Assembly (NCBI RefSeq): GCF_000153125.2
Contig: NZ_CM002299.1
Coordinates: 2,864,928 to 2,928,927 of the forward strand
Direction: 5' to 3'
Origin: Congregibacter litoralis KT71
GTDB lineage: Bacteria > Pseudomonadota > Gammaproteobacteria > Pseudomonadales > Halieaceae
Length of the DNA stretch: 64,000 bases
Below are positions 17,316 to 25,765 of this stretch, in pieces; position 1 is the first letter of the stretch; each line of letters opens with the position of its first letter. The notes below the pieces were generated by a model, which worked only from the letters and a program-made list of their open reading frames with translations, was not told where the DNA came from and made no database searches. The translations under genes were made by a program, and so were the position numbers.

Positions 17316-17776
17316 GCAAGATCCGGTACCAGGCCCGCCGCTTCCTCGCCAAAACCGCGATAGCCGAGGAAACGCAAACGGCGGGCTTTCTCCGCCAGAT
17401 CCGCTGGTGGTTCGCAGCCAAATTTGCGCTCCAACACGTCTTTGGCAACACCACGCCAGGTGAGACCCTCTTCAGTGGGCACAAAGGCTATCGCGTGATC
17501 AATATACGATGAACGCACGCCCCGCTGACGGAGTTCCGATTCAATACGAAGGGGACCGACACCGCGGAGCATGCGTTCCCGGGTAAAACTCTGGGCAAAA
17601 CGCTCATCACTTTGCAGATTTTCATCAGCCAGCTTTTGCAGGGCGGCATCCAGCTCTTCCCTGTCGAATCGACGGGCGAGCTTTCGCTGTAATTCGCTGA
17701 GGGAATGCTCCCGGCGCGCCAGGAGATTCATCGCGGCGTTGCGGGGACTTTGGGGAGCTTGGGATGAGCGCGTCAT
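17312..17776 (-). CDS. recX: Regulatory protein RecX (host copy)
   Basis: A 154-residue inhibitor/modulator of RecA filaments. Family signs are MNLLARREHSLSELQRKLARRF, LADENLQSDERFAQSFTRERMLRGVGPLRIESELRQRGV and the end ARRLRFLGYRGF. In its normal setting it is co-transcribed with recA through a leaky terminator. Here only the 3' half of recA lies upstream, because a 35-kb element separates it from the recA promoter, so its expression must come from elsewhere or be lost. A second recX is carried by that element at 52015-52500. The 3' end overlaps the convergent channel gene by 4 bases. Confidence 0.95.
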   Translation of the reverse strand: MTRSSQAPQSPRNAAMNLLARREHSLSELQRKLARRFDREELDAALQKLADENLQSDERFAQSFTRERMLRGVGPLRIESELRQRGVRSSYIDHAIAFVPTEEGLTWRGVAKDVLERKFGCEPPADLAEKARRLRFLGYRGFGEEAAGLVPDLA

Positions 17777-17807
17777 AGCGGGGAAAGATTACTGGCTAGT
17801 GCGTCGC

Positions 17808-17857
17808 AAAAAAAGGGTGCTGGAGCAGTGGTAAGGGGAAGTGGTACCCCAGCACCC
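17808..17857 (-). terminator. Hairpin terminator/attenuator between recA and recX (host)
   Basis: On the minus strand GGGTGCTGG pairs with CCAGCACCC across a loop and is followed by seven T. It sits between the recA stop and the recX start. A partial terminator in this place is known in E. coli, where read-through gives low RecX. Confidence 0.75.
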
Positions 17858-18014
17858 GGAGAGTGAAGCCGGTATCGAGGACACCGGCGGAGATTACTGG
17901 CAGATCCGCTTCTCCGGCGCAGCCATTGGCCTTTGCCCGTGCGTACGTGTGCCTATGACTTTCAGATAGATCGCCTGGGAAGGCTTTCGCCCCCCCAAAC
18001 CAGACAAAATGCAA

Positions 18015-18587
18015 TCAGTCGGCGGCCTTGCTTTCAGCGGCCTCAGCGGCTGCTTCGTCCTTGGCCGCAGCATCCCCCTCTTTCTTTGCGTCGAGGTCGA
18101 GTAACTGTGACCGGATCAAGCCTTCAATCTCGCTGCCCAGAGCGGGGTTGTCTTCAAGGAACTTCGCCGCATTCGCCTTACCCTGACCGATCTTGTCGCC
18201 CTTGTAGGCGTACCAGGCACCGGACTTGTCGATAAGGTTCAGCTTCACACCCCAGTCGATGACCTCAGCGGTGCGGTAGATACCGCGGCCATACATGATC
18301 TGGAATTCCGCCTGTTTAAACGGTGGCGCCACCTTATTTTTAACGACCTTGACGCGGGTTTCATTACCCACCACCTCGTCACCTTCCTTGACCGCACCGA
18401 TACGACGGATGTCCAGGCGCACGGAAGAGTAAAACTTGAGCGCGTTACCGCCTGTGGTCGTTTCGGGCGAACCGAACATCACACCAATCTTCATGCGGAT
18501 CTGGTTAATAAAGATCACCAGGCAGTTCGTCTGCTTGATGGTCGCGGTGAGTTTGCGCATCGCCTGACTCAGGAGACGCGCCTGCAA
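18015..18587 (-). pseudogene. recA: Host recA, 3' half, cut by the integrative element
   Basis: This encodes the C-terminal part of RecA starting at [12 protein letters not shown] and running through loop-L2 region [23 protein letters not shown], the C-terminal domain and an acidic/Ala-rich tail ending AESKAAD. Only the Walker-A half is missing; that half lies at 53756-54246. Joining the two at the TGCAAT repeat gives an uninterrupted frame [14 protein letters not shown], the normal gammaproteobacterial sequence. A GTG at 18602 is in frame but has no ribosome-binding site and would yield only a fragment without ATP-binding motifs. Base composition matches the GC-rich host. Confidence 0.97.
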
Positions 18588-18602
18588 TTTCTTACTTGTC
18601 AC
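18583..18602. other. attL: left junction core and inner arm
   Basis: TGCAAT (18583-18588) is the last shared sequence with recA; the next bases TTCTTACTTGTCAC belong to the element. On the right end the mirror-image arm GCAAGAA stands before TGCAAT. The joined form GCAAGAA-TGCAAT-TTCTTAC is an inverted repeat around a 6-bp spacer, as expected for a tyrosine-recombinase core site. Confidence 0.85.
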
Positions 18603-18608
18603 AAAAAC

Positions 18609-18708
18609 TATCAGATAGAACGCAATAAATACTTTTCCTTTAAAATCAATATCATATAATAGATAAACCCTCTATAAACACCCAATTTATTATCAGAGAC
18701 TATCAGAT
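18609..18708. repeat. TATCAGA repeats in the left end of the element
   Basis: TATCAGA occurs three times in 100 bp (18609-18615, 18691-18697, 18701-18707); the outer two are within the longer direct repeat ACTATCAGAT (18607-18616 and 18699-18708). They lie just inside the attL core and could be recombinase arm or accessory sites. Confidence 0.45.
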
Positions 18709-18818
18709 GAATAAGGTTTCCAAATTCCAACGGCGTATAGATCGCAGTGTAATCCCCCCATAAATCCGGAACGGTTATTCGTAGAAAATTCTTCTAATAT
18801 GAAACGAAGGAGTTTTCT

Positions 18819-19085
18819 ATGCGCAAATCGAGATACAGCGATAGCCAGATAGTGGCGATCTTGAAGCAGAATGAGAACGGCGTAGCCGTTCCAGAGCTTT
18901 GCCGCGAGCACGGTATGAGTTCTGCGCAGTTTTACAAATGGCGTTCCAAATACGGTGGCATGGACGCGTCCATGATGAAGCGCCTCAAGGAGTTAGAGGA
19001 CGAGAATCGACGCCTTAAAAAGATGTATGCCGAAGAGCGGCTCAAGGCTGAGATTCGCCAGGAGGCACTCGAGGGAAAGCTGTAA
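18819..19085 (+). CDS. IS3-family transposase OrfA (copy A)
   Basis: An 88-residue helix-turn-helix protein: RKSRYSDSQIVAILKQNENG, LCREHGMSSAQFYKWRSKYGG and a C-terminal Leu-zipper-like segment ([24 protein letters not shown]). It binds the IS ends and is normally fused to OrfB by programmed frameshifting. Close relative of the OrfA in copy B at 38342-38608. Confidence 0.9.
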   Translation: MRKSRYSDSQIVAILKQNENGVAVPELCREHGMSSAQFYKWRSKYGGMDASMMKRLKELEDENRRLKKMYAEERLKAEIRQEALEGKL

Positions 19086-19105
19086 CGCCATCTCAGCGTC
19101 GTGAG

Positions 19106-19903
19106 ATGGCGATCGCCGCGAGAGATCGGTACGGCGTCAGTGTTCGGTTTGTCTGCCAATGCTTGGACATCAGCGTGGCGACCTATTACTACCGTCCCAA
19201 ACTGTCTATTGAAAATCAGCGCATCGCGGATTGGTTGTTAAGGCTGACAATGACAAATAAGCGATGGGGTTTTGGGTTGTGTTACCTGTACCTTCGCAAC
19301 GTGAAGGGGTTTGGCTGGAACCACAAAAGGGTCTATCGCATTTATCATGAGCTCGAATTGAACCTCAGGATAAAGCCAAAACGACGGATCAAGCGCGACA
19401 AGCCTGACGCATTATCTGTGCCGGTTGCGCCCAACCAAGTGTGGTCGATCGATTTTATGAGCGATGCGCTGAGTGACGGAAGGCTGCTTCGCACATTCAA
19501 CGTGTTGGATGACTACAACAGGGAGGGTTTGGGGATCGAGGTCGACCAATCGCTCCCCAGTAGTCGAGTCATTCGTAGTTTGAGCCAGATAATCGAATGG
19601 CGCGGGAAGCCGAGCGCGATTCGCCTAGACAATGGGCCGGAATACATCGCGCAAGCGTTGATTGATTGGGCGAACAAACGTCAGATTACCTTGATGTATA
19701 TTCAGCCTGGAAAGCCAACCCAGAATGCCTACATCGAGCGGTTCAACCGTACGGTCCGTCATGAATGGTTGGATATGCACCTGTTTGAATCGATTGAGCA
19801 AGCACAGGCGCTGGCTACTGAGTGGCTTTGGAGGTACAACAATGAGCGGCCCAACTCGGCGATAGGAGGCGTGCCTCCACGACAGCTGCTGCAAGCGGCT
19901 TAA
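19106..19903 (+). CDS. IS3-family transposase OrfB, DDE integrase core (copy A)
   Basis: A 265-residue catalytic subunit. After an HTH_21-like segment ([33 protein letters not shown]) the retroviral-integrase fold carries Asp in VWSIDFMSDA, Asp in IRLDNGPEY and Glu in [15 protein letters not shown]. It appears complete, so the IS may be active. The start used is the first good ATG; OrfAB fusion is expected for translation in this family. Confidence 0.9.
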   Translation: MAIAARDRYGVSVRFVCQCLDISVATYYYRPKLSIENQRIADWLLRLTMTNKRWGFGLCYLYLRNVKGFGWNHKRVYRIYHELELNLRIKPKRRIKRDKPDALSVPVAPNQVWSIDFMSDALSDGRLLRTFNVLDDYNREGLGIEVDQSLPSSRVIRSLSQIIEWRGKPSAIRLDNGPEYIAQALIDWANKRQITLMYIQPGKPTQNAYIERFNRTVRHEWLDMHLFESIEQAQALATEWLWRYNNERPNSAIGGVPPRQLLQAA

Positions 19904-19942
19904 ACTCTACGAACAACTGTTTCGGGGAATGGGGGGATTACA

Positions 19943-20671
19943 GACACGCACGGCGTGAATCACGTGAACTTTGCGTTGCTCGACCTCTTTGACTATACCT
20001 TCGCGCCGCGCTACGCCCAGGTCGGGCGGGTCATTGAGGGTATGTTCACGGTCAACGTCAGTGATGACGATAAGCCCTTGTTGTCTCTAAAAAAGTCGAT
20101 CCGCGAGGACGCCATTGTGCAGGAATGGGAGACGATCCAACGCATCGTCATCTCGCTTCAGCGGAAAACCACGTCACAAGCAGCACTGATCCGGAAACTA
20201 TCCACGTACAGCAATACACACCCGCTCGTGCAGGCTCTGACGGAGTATGACCGCTTGATCAAGGCCCGCTATCTACTGAACTACATCGACGATTCGGCCT
20301 TGCGCAACTATGTACAACGGGCGCTGAACCGGGGAGAAACCTATCATCAGCTGCGAAGAGCGGTCGCCTCGGTCAACGGGAATCGCTTCCGCGGCTCCTC
20401 GGACCAGGAAATCGACATCTGGAATGAGTGCGCCCGGCTGCTGACGAACGCGATTATCTACTTCAACTCACTCATACTGAGCAAATTATTAGTGTACTAC
20501 CGGAGCACCGGGGAGCAGGAAAGCTTGGAACTGGTGAAAAGAGTGTCTCCTGTGGCCTGGCTGAATGTAAATCTCAATGGCACTTACAGCTTCACGTTTG
20601 AGCAAAACGTGATCAATATGGCGGAGATTCTCAGCCCGCTGACCGGTAAAGTGAGGGAACTCGAAAAGTAG
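19943..20671 (+). pseudogene. tnpA: Tn3-family transposase, 3' fragment
   Basis: The frame opens exactly at the IS copy A boundary with DTHGVNHVNFALLDLF and continues FAPRYAQVGRVIEG, YLLNYIDDSALRNYVQRALNRGETYHQLRRAVASVNGN and DIWNECARLLTNAIIYFN, all hallmarks of the C-terminal quarter of Tn3-family transposases. About 240 of the usual roughly 1000 residues remain, so it is inactive. It shows that a Tn3-type transposon once lay here and lost its left part, probably with the arrival of the IS. Confidence 0.9.
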
Positions 20672-20999
20672 CCCCCCTTTGAAAGCCTTGCCAGGCGCGC
20701 GCTTCAGGGCGAAGTGAAAATTGCGGCGGGGATGTCTCTAGTACCCCATATAGTGGCAGACCATCGGCTAAAATCTGGGTCTATCGGCCTCGTATCCCGT
20801 AGATTCGGACATTGGCAGAGCCCAGAGCTGGCAACGTCACTTGGACACGCAGTCTCCCGGTCTCATTGGGCATTGTCGATGTATTGCGTGGGCGCATCAG
20901 CAATTTTTCTGCGATCTCTTCGCGAGAATAAAACTCTACACTGTCAATTGAGCTGAAGGCGCGCTACAAATCGGCGAAAAGGAAGAAAGTTTTGGCTGA
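20672..20999. other. Intergenic, no gene seen
   Basis: 328 bp between the transposase remnant and the convergent methyltransferase gene. Possible reading frames here are short and have no family features. The Tn3 terminal inverted repeat that should lie here was not recognised with certainty. Confidence 0.5.
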
Positions 21000-21806
21000 C
21001 TAGAAACTTAGAGCCATTATCAGAATTTTAAATGACTTAAGGCACCTGAACGGGAATCTGCACCGGCTCATGTACAGAAGCCTAAACGGTACAAACCGGC
21101 ACCCAATCTTGGCGCCACCTTTTCCGACTGATAGTGGATGCTTGTCAGCACGCGCCCCCTCATAAACGTGGAGTTGGTGCTTTGACGGGAAGTCGTCAGA
21201 AGAAAAAACTCTCACATCACTGAAGTAAGGTGCCATGCGTTCAATGTAGTCCAGACCTGGCTCGTGCATCAGCCGGGTGCTAGGGTCTCTTTGGGCTAAA
21301 TCTTTGGTTTGCTCGTGAATAATTGGTATGGGTAGGATAGCGATACCGTCCGGTCTCAATATGCGACGAATTTCTTTGATCGCCCGAACGTCGTCGTCTG
21401 GATATTCAAGAACATGCGACGCGAACACCAAATCGAAACTCTCGTCTTCAAACGGTATGTCCTGGATGTCGAATCGGTGATCAACATCCCTACGGTTTAA
21501 GTCGGCTGACACATAGTTTCCGAATGTCTGATCGAGCTGTTTTCGGAGGGCATTCTCAGGTGCAACGTGAAGAACCGATTGATGGTCGCAGACACGATTG
21601 CTGAGAAGGAGTTGAAGCACCAGCGCCTGCAGTCTGACCCGCTCCGCCTCGCCACACTTTGGACACTTTGCGTGCAACCGCTGATGCTTTTTTAGAAAGG
21701 GCCCGCTAAATCCGCACACTGGGCATTCAAAAAACTGTTGCTTTCGATGCCATATGCGATAGAGGGGGGCTCGAAGCCCTTTCAATCGATACTCCAACGT
21801 CTTCAA
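21000..21806 (-). CDS. Zinc-ribbon SAM-dependent methyltransferase
   Basis: A 268-residue protein. The N-terminus holds two Cys pairs (ECPVCGFSG and KCPKCGEAER) forming a likely zinc ribbon. A class I methyltransferase fold follows: VLHVAPENALRK, YVSADLNRR, DIQDIPFEDESFDLVFASHVLEYPDDD, EIRRILRPDGIAILPIP (Methyltransf_11 pattern). The extreme C-terminus (about residues 245-268) is hydrophobic and basic and may be an altered tail. It is the last gene of the minus-strand envelope cluster. A sugar or polysaccharide substrate is inferred from its neighbours. Confidence 0.75.
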   Translation of the reverse strand: MKTLEYRLKGLRAPLYRIWHRKQQFFECPVCGFSGPFLKKHQRLHAKCPKCGEAERVRLQALVLQLLLSNRVCDHQSVLHVAPENALRKQLDQTFGNYVSADLNRRDVDHRFDIQDIPFEDESFDLVFASHVLEYPDDDVRAIKEIRRILRPDGIAILPIPIIHEQTKDLAQRDPSTRLMHEPGLDYIERMAPYFSDVRVFSSDDFPSKHQLHVYEGARADKHPLSVGKGGAKIGCRFVPFRLLYMSRCRFPFRCLKSFKILIMALSF

Positions 21807-21892
21807 GGAAGCGCCTGCTCAATCTGGGGTAAAAGAGGCACCAGCGCTACGCCGTCCATCCATAACGGTGTGGACCAAACTGACCTAATCGT

Positions 21893-22765
21893 TCACTCAG
21901 CTTCTGCTGGTACTTGTTTCCAACGTCGATTAGACCAAAGATATGTATGCGGCTGCTCGCGGATACTACGTTCGGCATGTGCTACAAACTCTCTCACAAT
22001 CTGATCTTCTTCGTTGAGGGCACGCGTAACGCCCATTTCTATAAACTCGATCTGGTACTGGGTTGCACCAACTGTCGAGCATTGGGCAAAAACGACAGGA
22101 GTGTTTAATGCTCCCGATATCTTCTGCGCGCCTCGGTAGAAAGCTGCTGGTCGGTGCATAAATGTCGTCCAGTAGCCTTGTTGCGTGTTTCCGGCTTGGT
22201 CAGCGATTAGTCCTACTAAGCGCGGTTCCCTCCTTCTTTGGAGTAGGTTGCGACCAACGTCTTTCATAGCAATAGGGCTGGCGCCAAAGCGCGAGCGGGT
22301 TCGAAGCAGATACTTGTCCCAAAAGGCGCTGTGCAGAGGCTTGTATACCGGGTCAATCCTCACCGGCAGATGAATTGAGCTGGCAAGTGACACCCACTCC
22401 CAGTTTCCCTGATGAATAAGTAACACCACAGCTTGTTTACTAAAATCATCAGTAACTTTAGCGAGAAGCTCCGGATTCTTGATCAATACACGCTGTCGCA
22501 AGTAGCCGCTGGGCAGAAATCGAGCGACGGCCACCTGAACGGCAATGTTCGCTAAGAATCGATAAAACTTCTTCGATAACTCGCGCCGCTCAGCATCATT
22601 AAGGTTTGGGAACGCGTGGCTCAGATTTTCGGAAACGAGATGAGTTCGGTATCTGCACAGACCATAAACAATCAGAAACGTTGACCAACCCGCTGCTCGC
22701 AGCACGGTGTCAAGTACGCGCCACAAAGTCGGTTGAAGCGAAGCTTTTGGGGACGTCATCGCCAC
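21893..22765 (-). CDS. Lipid A acyltransferase, LpxL/HtrB family
   Basis: A 290-residue inner-membrane acyltransferase of the late lipid A acyltransferase family, which adds a secondary acyl chain to Kdo2-lipid A. The catalytic H-x4-E motif is HQGNWE (about residues 138-143). Other conserved parts are IDPVYKPLHSAFWDKYLLRTRSRFGA, LIADQAGN and the end YLWSNRRWK. An N-terminal hydrophobic helix is seen (about residues 18-38). With MsbA, a WaaL-like ligase and glycosyltransferases nearby, it probably alters the acylation of lipid A or of a related glycolipid. Host copies presumably exist elsewhere. Confidence 0.88.
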   Translation of the reverse strand: MAMTSPKASLQPTLWRVLDTVLRAAGWSTFLIVYGLCRYRTHLVSENLSHAFPNLNDAERRELSKKFYRFLANIAVQVAVARFLPSGYLRQRVLIKNPELLAKVTDDFSKQAVVLLIHQGNWEWVSLASSIHLPVRIDPVYKPLHSAFWDKYLLRTRSRFGASPIAMKDVGRNLLQRRREPRLVGLIADQAGNTQQGYWTTFMHRPAAFYRGAQKISGALNTPVVFAQCSTVGATQYQIEFIEMGVTRALNEEDQIVREFVAHAERSIREQPHTYLWSNRRWKQVPAEAE

Positions 22766-22913
22766 GCGTGTCTTTTGGAATAACGTAGATGTTTCTCGCC
22801 CCTCAGATAGCCAATCGACCTATACACCACACCTTGCTTCACCCCCTCAGCTTGTTCGGTGCCCCACCCAAAAGAGGCAGATTTTGCTCGATAAGAAAAG
22901 TGGAATCTAAACA

Positions 22914-23645
22914 TCACAATTGAACTAAAGCCCTGATGGTTGGCTTGGTGTTTAACGCACATTTGATTCGACTAAACCCGTGTTGATTCAGTATTTTTTT
23001 GAGGTTCTGCTTGTTGAAATAGAAAAGATGTTCAGGAGGCCTGATAGAGTCCCACTCTATGATGGGTGTACGTCGCATTGGCCAGCGTAGACTTGGATGA
23101 CCTAAATCTGGAGTCGTCAGTAGTAAAAGACTGTCTTTATGCATGAGCGACCTCACTTCTGTGAGGAAGCCTTCGAGTGACGGTAGGTGCTCTATTACTT
23201 CGCTGCAGTAGATGAAGTCGTAAGTTTCACCGCGCGCAAACTCTTCTACGCCGGCGCATTCAAAATTTGCATCAGGAAAGTTCTTTTGGGCCTCTGCAAT
23301 GGCCGCCGCATCGATATCTATTCCGGTGGCACTAAATCCTAGAGTGTGGGCGGCTGCTACCGCAAAGCCTGCGTTACACCCTACGTCGAGAAATGAACCA
23401 CCGATGCGACTACCCGCCATTCTTCGAATCCGTCGCCTTGCTCTACGAATCTTCGAGTTTAGCTTCGCCGTGTACTGATGGGTCTTATGATACCGGTAGT
23501 AGAATTTAGCCAGTTCATCCGTCGAGGGTGTTGGATGCACAAATACAAGTTCGCAGTCGCTGCACTTTTTGAGATCAAAGCCGTTTTTACGGCCAAAGTC
23601 TAACCACGTTTGTGAATCGCAAACTGCACAAGAACTTGTTTTCAC
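22914..23645 (-). CDS. Class I SAM methyltransferase with N-terminal Cys motif
   Basis: A 243-residue protein beginning CAVCDSQTWL and KKCSDCELVFVHPTPSTDELAKFYY, a zinc-binding start common in methyltransferases of polysaccharide clusters. The Rossmann fold has GGSFLDVGCNAGFAVAAA (motif I), GIDIDAAAIAEA, TYDFIYCSEVIEHLPSLEGFL and LLLLTTPDLGHPS. Methylation of a sugar during surface-glycan synthesis is inferred from context. It is separated from the GT25 gene by 18 bp, in the same direction. Confidence 0.8.
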   Translation of the reverse strand: MKTSSCAVCDSQTWLDFGRKNGFDLKKCSDCELVFVHPTPSTDELAKFYYRYHKTHQYTAKLNSKIRRARRRIRRMAGSRIGGSFLDVGCNAGFAVAAAHTLGFSATGIDIDAAAIAEAQKNFPDANFECAGVEEFARGETYDFIYCSEVIEHLPSLEGFLTEVRSLMHKDSLLLLTTPDLGHPSLRWPMRRTPIIEWDSIRPPEHLFYFNKQNLKKILNQHGFSRIKCALNTKPTIRALVQL

Positions 23646-23663
23646 CGAACAACGCTTCCTAAA

Positions 23664-24488
23664 TTAATCACGTGATCTATGAGTATCGTGGCCCCAAAAA
23701 GGCCGCCACCAGAGACGCTCCAATACCACTCGCCTAACGTTTTGTTGCAGTCTCTGCAATCGATACATCAATGTGCGCTGCTTACTAGTTCGACTCACTA
23801 TCCGCTCGGCTTCCATCGTAGAGCGGATAGAGGCGCCTTGCCAAACCACAAACGGGTCTACACCCGCCAATTCCAAGTTTGAGCGACCTCTGTACGCAAT
23901 CCAATCATCGGCCATCAAGGAAACGGGTGTATTCAATTCCGCTAACACCGCCGCCGCCGCCCTGTTTAAAGCATAACCAGCACCGTCCCAGGCGCGAGTG
24001 ACTTGTACCCTTTGAACTCTATTGGTTAATGGCACACCAGACTTTCTCAGGAAACCTCGCAGGGGAGTAAGCAGAAGCAAGCGAGGATGAGTATCGGTCA
24101 ACCATGGATCTGCGGCCGCAAGAACGGCAGCCGCATCGGTATCGAGCTTTGCATCATCCTCAAGGACTAGCGTCCAAGGATCGGAAGAGTCTAGCAAGTC
24201 GTGGTACGCGGCTCGATGACTCAATGAGCAACCAATCTCACCTCGGGTCATCCGCCGCCCGCTTCGATTTAGGATTTCTTGGACACTAGTGTTCCTTAGT
24301 AAATCGTCGTCGGGAAGTAGTTTTCCATCGACAGCCTCTACTAGTGAAACTCTAAAGCCCCCCGCCGCCTCAAGATCGCCCAAAATACGAGTGCGACGCG
24401 TGGCCTCGCTTCTCAAGTTTATGACCCGCGCTGGGACTCGTTCGCAGTGATGGGTCCTTTGAAGTTTGGCTGGCTCTACAATGCTCAC
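23664..24488 (-). CDS. Glycosyltransferase family 25 (LOS/LPS type)
   Basis: A 274-residue transferase. The family 25 pattern is clear: RVINLRSEATRRTRILGDLEA, VEAVDGKLL, LTRGEIGCSLSHRAAYHDLL and the metal-binding WTLVLEDDAKLD. Members add galactose or related sugars to lipooligosaccharide cores. The acceptor here is not known. The start overlaps the stop of the upstream ligase gene by 4 bases (24485-24488), so the two are translationally coupled. Confidence 0.88.
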   Translation of the reverse strand: MSIVEPAKLQRTHHCERVPARVINLRSEATRRTRILGDLEAAGGFRVSLVEAVDGKLLPDDDLLRNTSVQEILNRSGRRMTRGEIGCSLSHRAAYHDLLDSSDPWTLVLEDDAKLDTDAAAVLAAADPWLTDTHPRLLLLTPLRGFLRKSGVPLTNRVQRVQVTRAWDGAGYALNRAAAAVLAELNTPVSLMADDWIAYRGRSNLELAGVDPFVVWQGASIRSTMEAERIVSRTSKQRTLMYRLQRLQQNVRRVVLERLWWRPFWGHDTHRSRD

Positions 24489-25720
24489 AAATGGGCCGAG
24501 TCAACGCGAATATCGCGCGAAGCCATGCTTGTAGCGGTCGAGGCAAACAGAATACCTAGCGGCAACGCAAAGCTGCCCCAAACGCCGTAGCCCAGTCTCA
24601 TATCGACCAAACCTCTGATCGCTGTGAAGATAAGCGCCGCACCTGCGAAAGTACGCCAAAACTTCCAGGCTTGATTTTCGATGCTAGAAACAGGAGAGCA
24701 GGCTTTACGCGCGACCAATAAGCCAGCAGCGAGTAAGAATGCTGAACCGACGAAGCCGAATGAAAACAGCGATTCGAGATAAATCGAATGAGGCATCGTG
24801 TAGTGCGGCGCAGTGCCGAACTGAAGCACCAAATCCTTGTAGGTATTCAAACCAAAGCCCGTAAAAGGGGATTCCCACAACTGCAGAAGAAGTTCTGCGT
24901 AAATGCGGCGGCGCTCCAGCAGCGAAGGTGGAAGGGAAAAATGCGTAATTAAATCAAGGGCTGGAAAAAAGCTCAAAACTGTCAGGGACACTAAGACTAG
25001 CACCAGTGCGGCGTACCACACATTACGTAACGCACTCCGATGGCTTCCAGAGAAACACCAGCTGCCCGAAAGGAGCAAGGCCAGTAGAGTTCCTTTGGCT
25101 TGCAGTGCTATTAATGTCGCAAACAAGCAAACGCATACGAAACCAATCCAGTAACTAGCACTCGTAACGCCCACCAACACCAACACCAGCAGGCCAAGGC
25201 AAATCATGGCAATGAAATTCGCAAACAAATGAGTTTCATGGAAGAGCAACTCCAGCACTGGGTTTTCCAACAACCAGGGGGCTCCTTGGATCATGGCTGC
25301 TGCGACAGCCACTCCAATGCCCAGAAGTGCCGATATGCTGAAGAAACCGAGCAGCACTGACGTGACCTCATATCGTCTAAAGCAACGATAAAAGCATGCC
25401 CCAACAAAAAAAAGCAGCACGCCACGAATCAGATCGTATATACCTTTCGCGGATCGACTAACGTCCTCGGAAAATACTGTTCCAACGATCAAAGCTATCA
25501 TCAAGCAACTCAAGCCCCCCTTTAACGCTGCGACATCTTTAAAGAGTGAATTCGCGCCGAACGAGAAAACACTAAGAACAGCGAGCACTCCAAGAGAACT
25601 CGCTTGCAGCTCTGAGCTACTTAGTAGGGTGCACATCAAGTAAGCGACCATTATCGAAGCAATTGCCGCTTTGTTTTCCTTAGATCGAACAATGACACCA
25701 AGATTTAGAATCGAAGACAC
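24485..25720 (-). CDS. O-antigen ligase-like membrane protein (WaaL/Wzy_C family)
   Basis: A 411-residue integral membrane protein with about ten to twelve hydrophobic helices. The Wzy_C/WaaL region shows SLLERRRIYAELLLQLWESPFTGFGLNTYKDL, the periplasmic loop with MPHSIYLESLFSFGFVG (conserved His) and further helices. Members ligate undecaprenyl-linked O-polysaccharide to lipid A-core or polymerise repeat units; a single sequence rarely separates ligase from polymerase. It overlaps the GT25 gene by 4 bases. Confidence 0.8.
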   Translation of the reverse strand: MSSILNLGVIVRSKENKAAIASIMVAYLMCTLLSSSELQASSLGVLAVLSVFSFGANSLFKDVAALKGGLSCLMIALIVGTVFSEDVSRSAKGIYDLIRGVLLFFVGACFYRCFRRYEVTSVLLGFFSISALLGIGVAVAAAMIQGAPWLLENPVLELLFHETHLFANFIAMICLGLLVLVLVGVTSASYWIGFVCVCLFATLIALQAKGTLLALLLSGSWCFSGSHRSALRNVWYAALVLVLVSLTVLSFFPALDLITHFSLPPSLLERRRIYAELLLQLWESPFTGFGLNTYKDLVLQFGTAPHYTMPHSIYLESLFSFGFVGSAFLLAAGLLVARKACSPVSSIENQAWKFWRTFAGAALIFTAIRGLVDMRLGYGVWGSFALPLGILFASTATSMASRDIRVDSAHL

Positions 25721-25765
25721 TTTTCCCTCAGTGTGTGGCGACCAACAGGCTCAAAACAAATTTTC

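Larger units (their letters stand above)
18748..19942 (+). mobile_element. IS3-family insertion sequence, copy A
   Basis: 1195 bp with terminal inverted repeats TGTAATCCCCCCAT (left) and ATGGGGGGATTACA (right), holding orfA and orfB of an IS3-family transposase. No matching target duplication was found (left flank GCAG, right flank GACA), which suggests rearrangement or deletion next to it. Its right edge cuts a Tn3-type transposase gene. Confidence 0.85.

Noticed and set aside
2979..18601. Shared TTACTTGTCACAA near the HigA-like start and at the left end of the element, as possible attachment relation
   Set aside because: A 13-base match is expected by chance in a window of this size, and the copy at 2979 is inside coding sequence.
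18015..18602. An in-frame GTG at 18602 that would make a 195-residue RecA C-terminal protein
   Set aside because: No ribosome-binding site, no promoter, and the first codons are element DNA; treated as the 3' fragment of a split gene.
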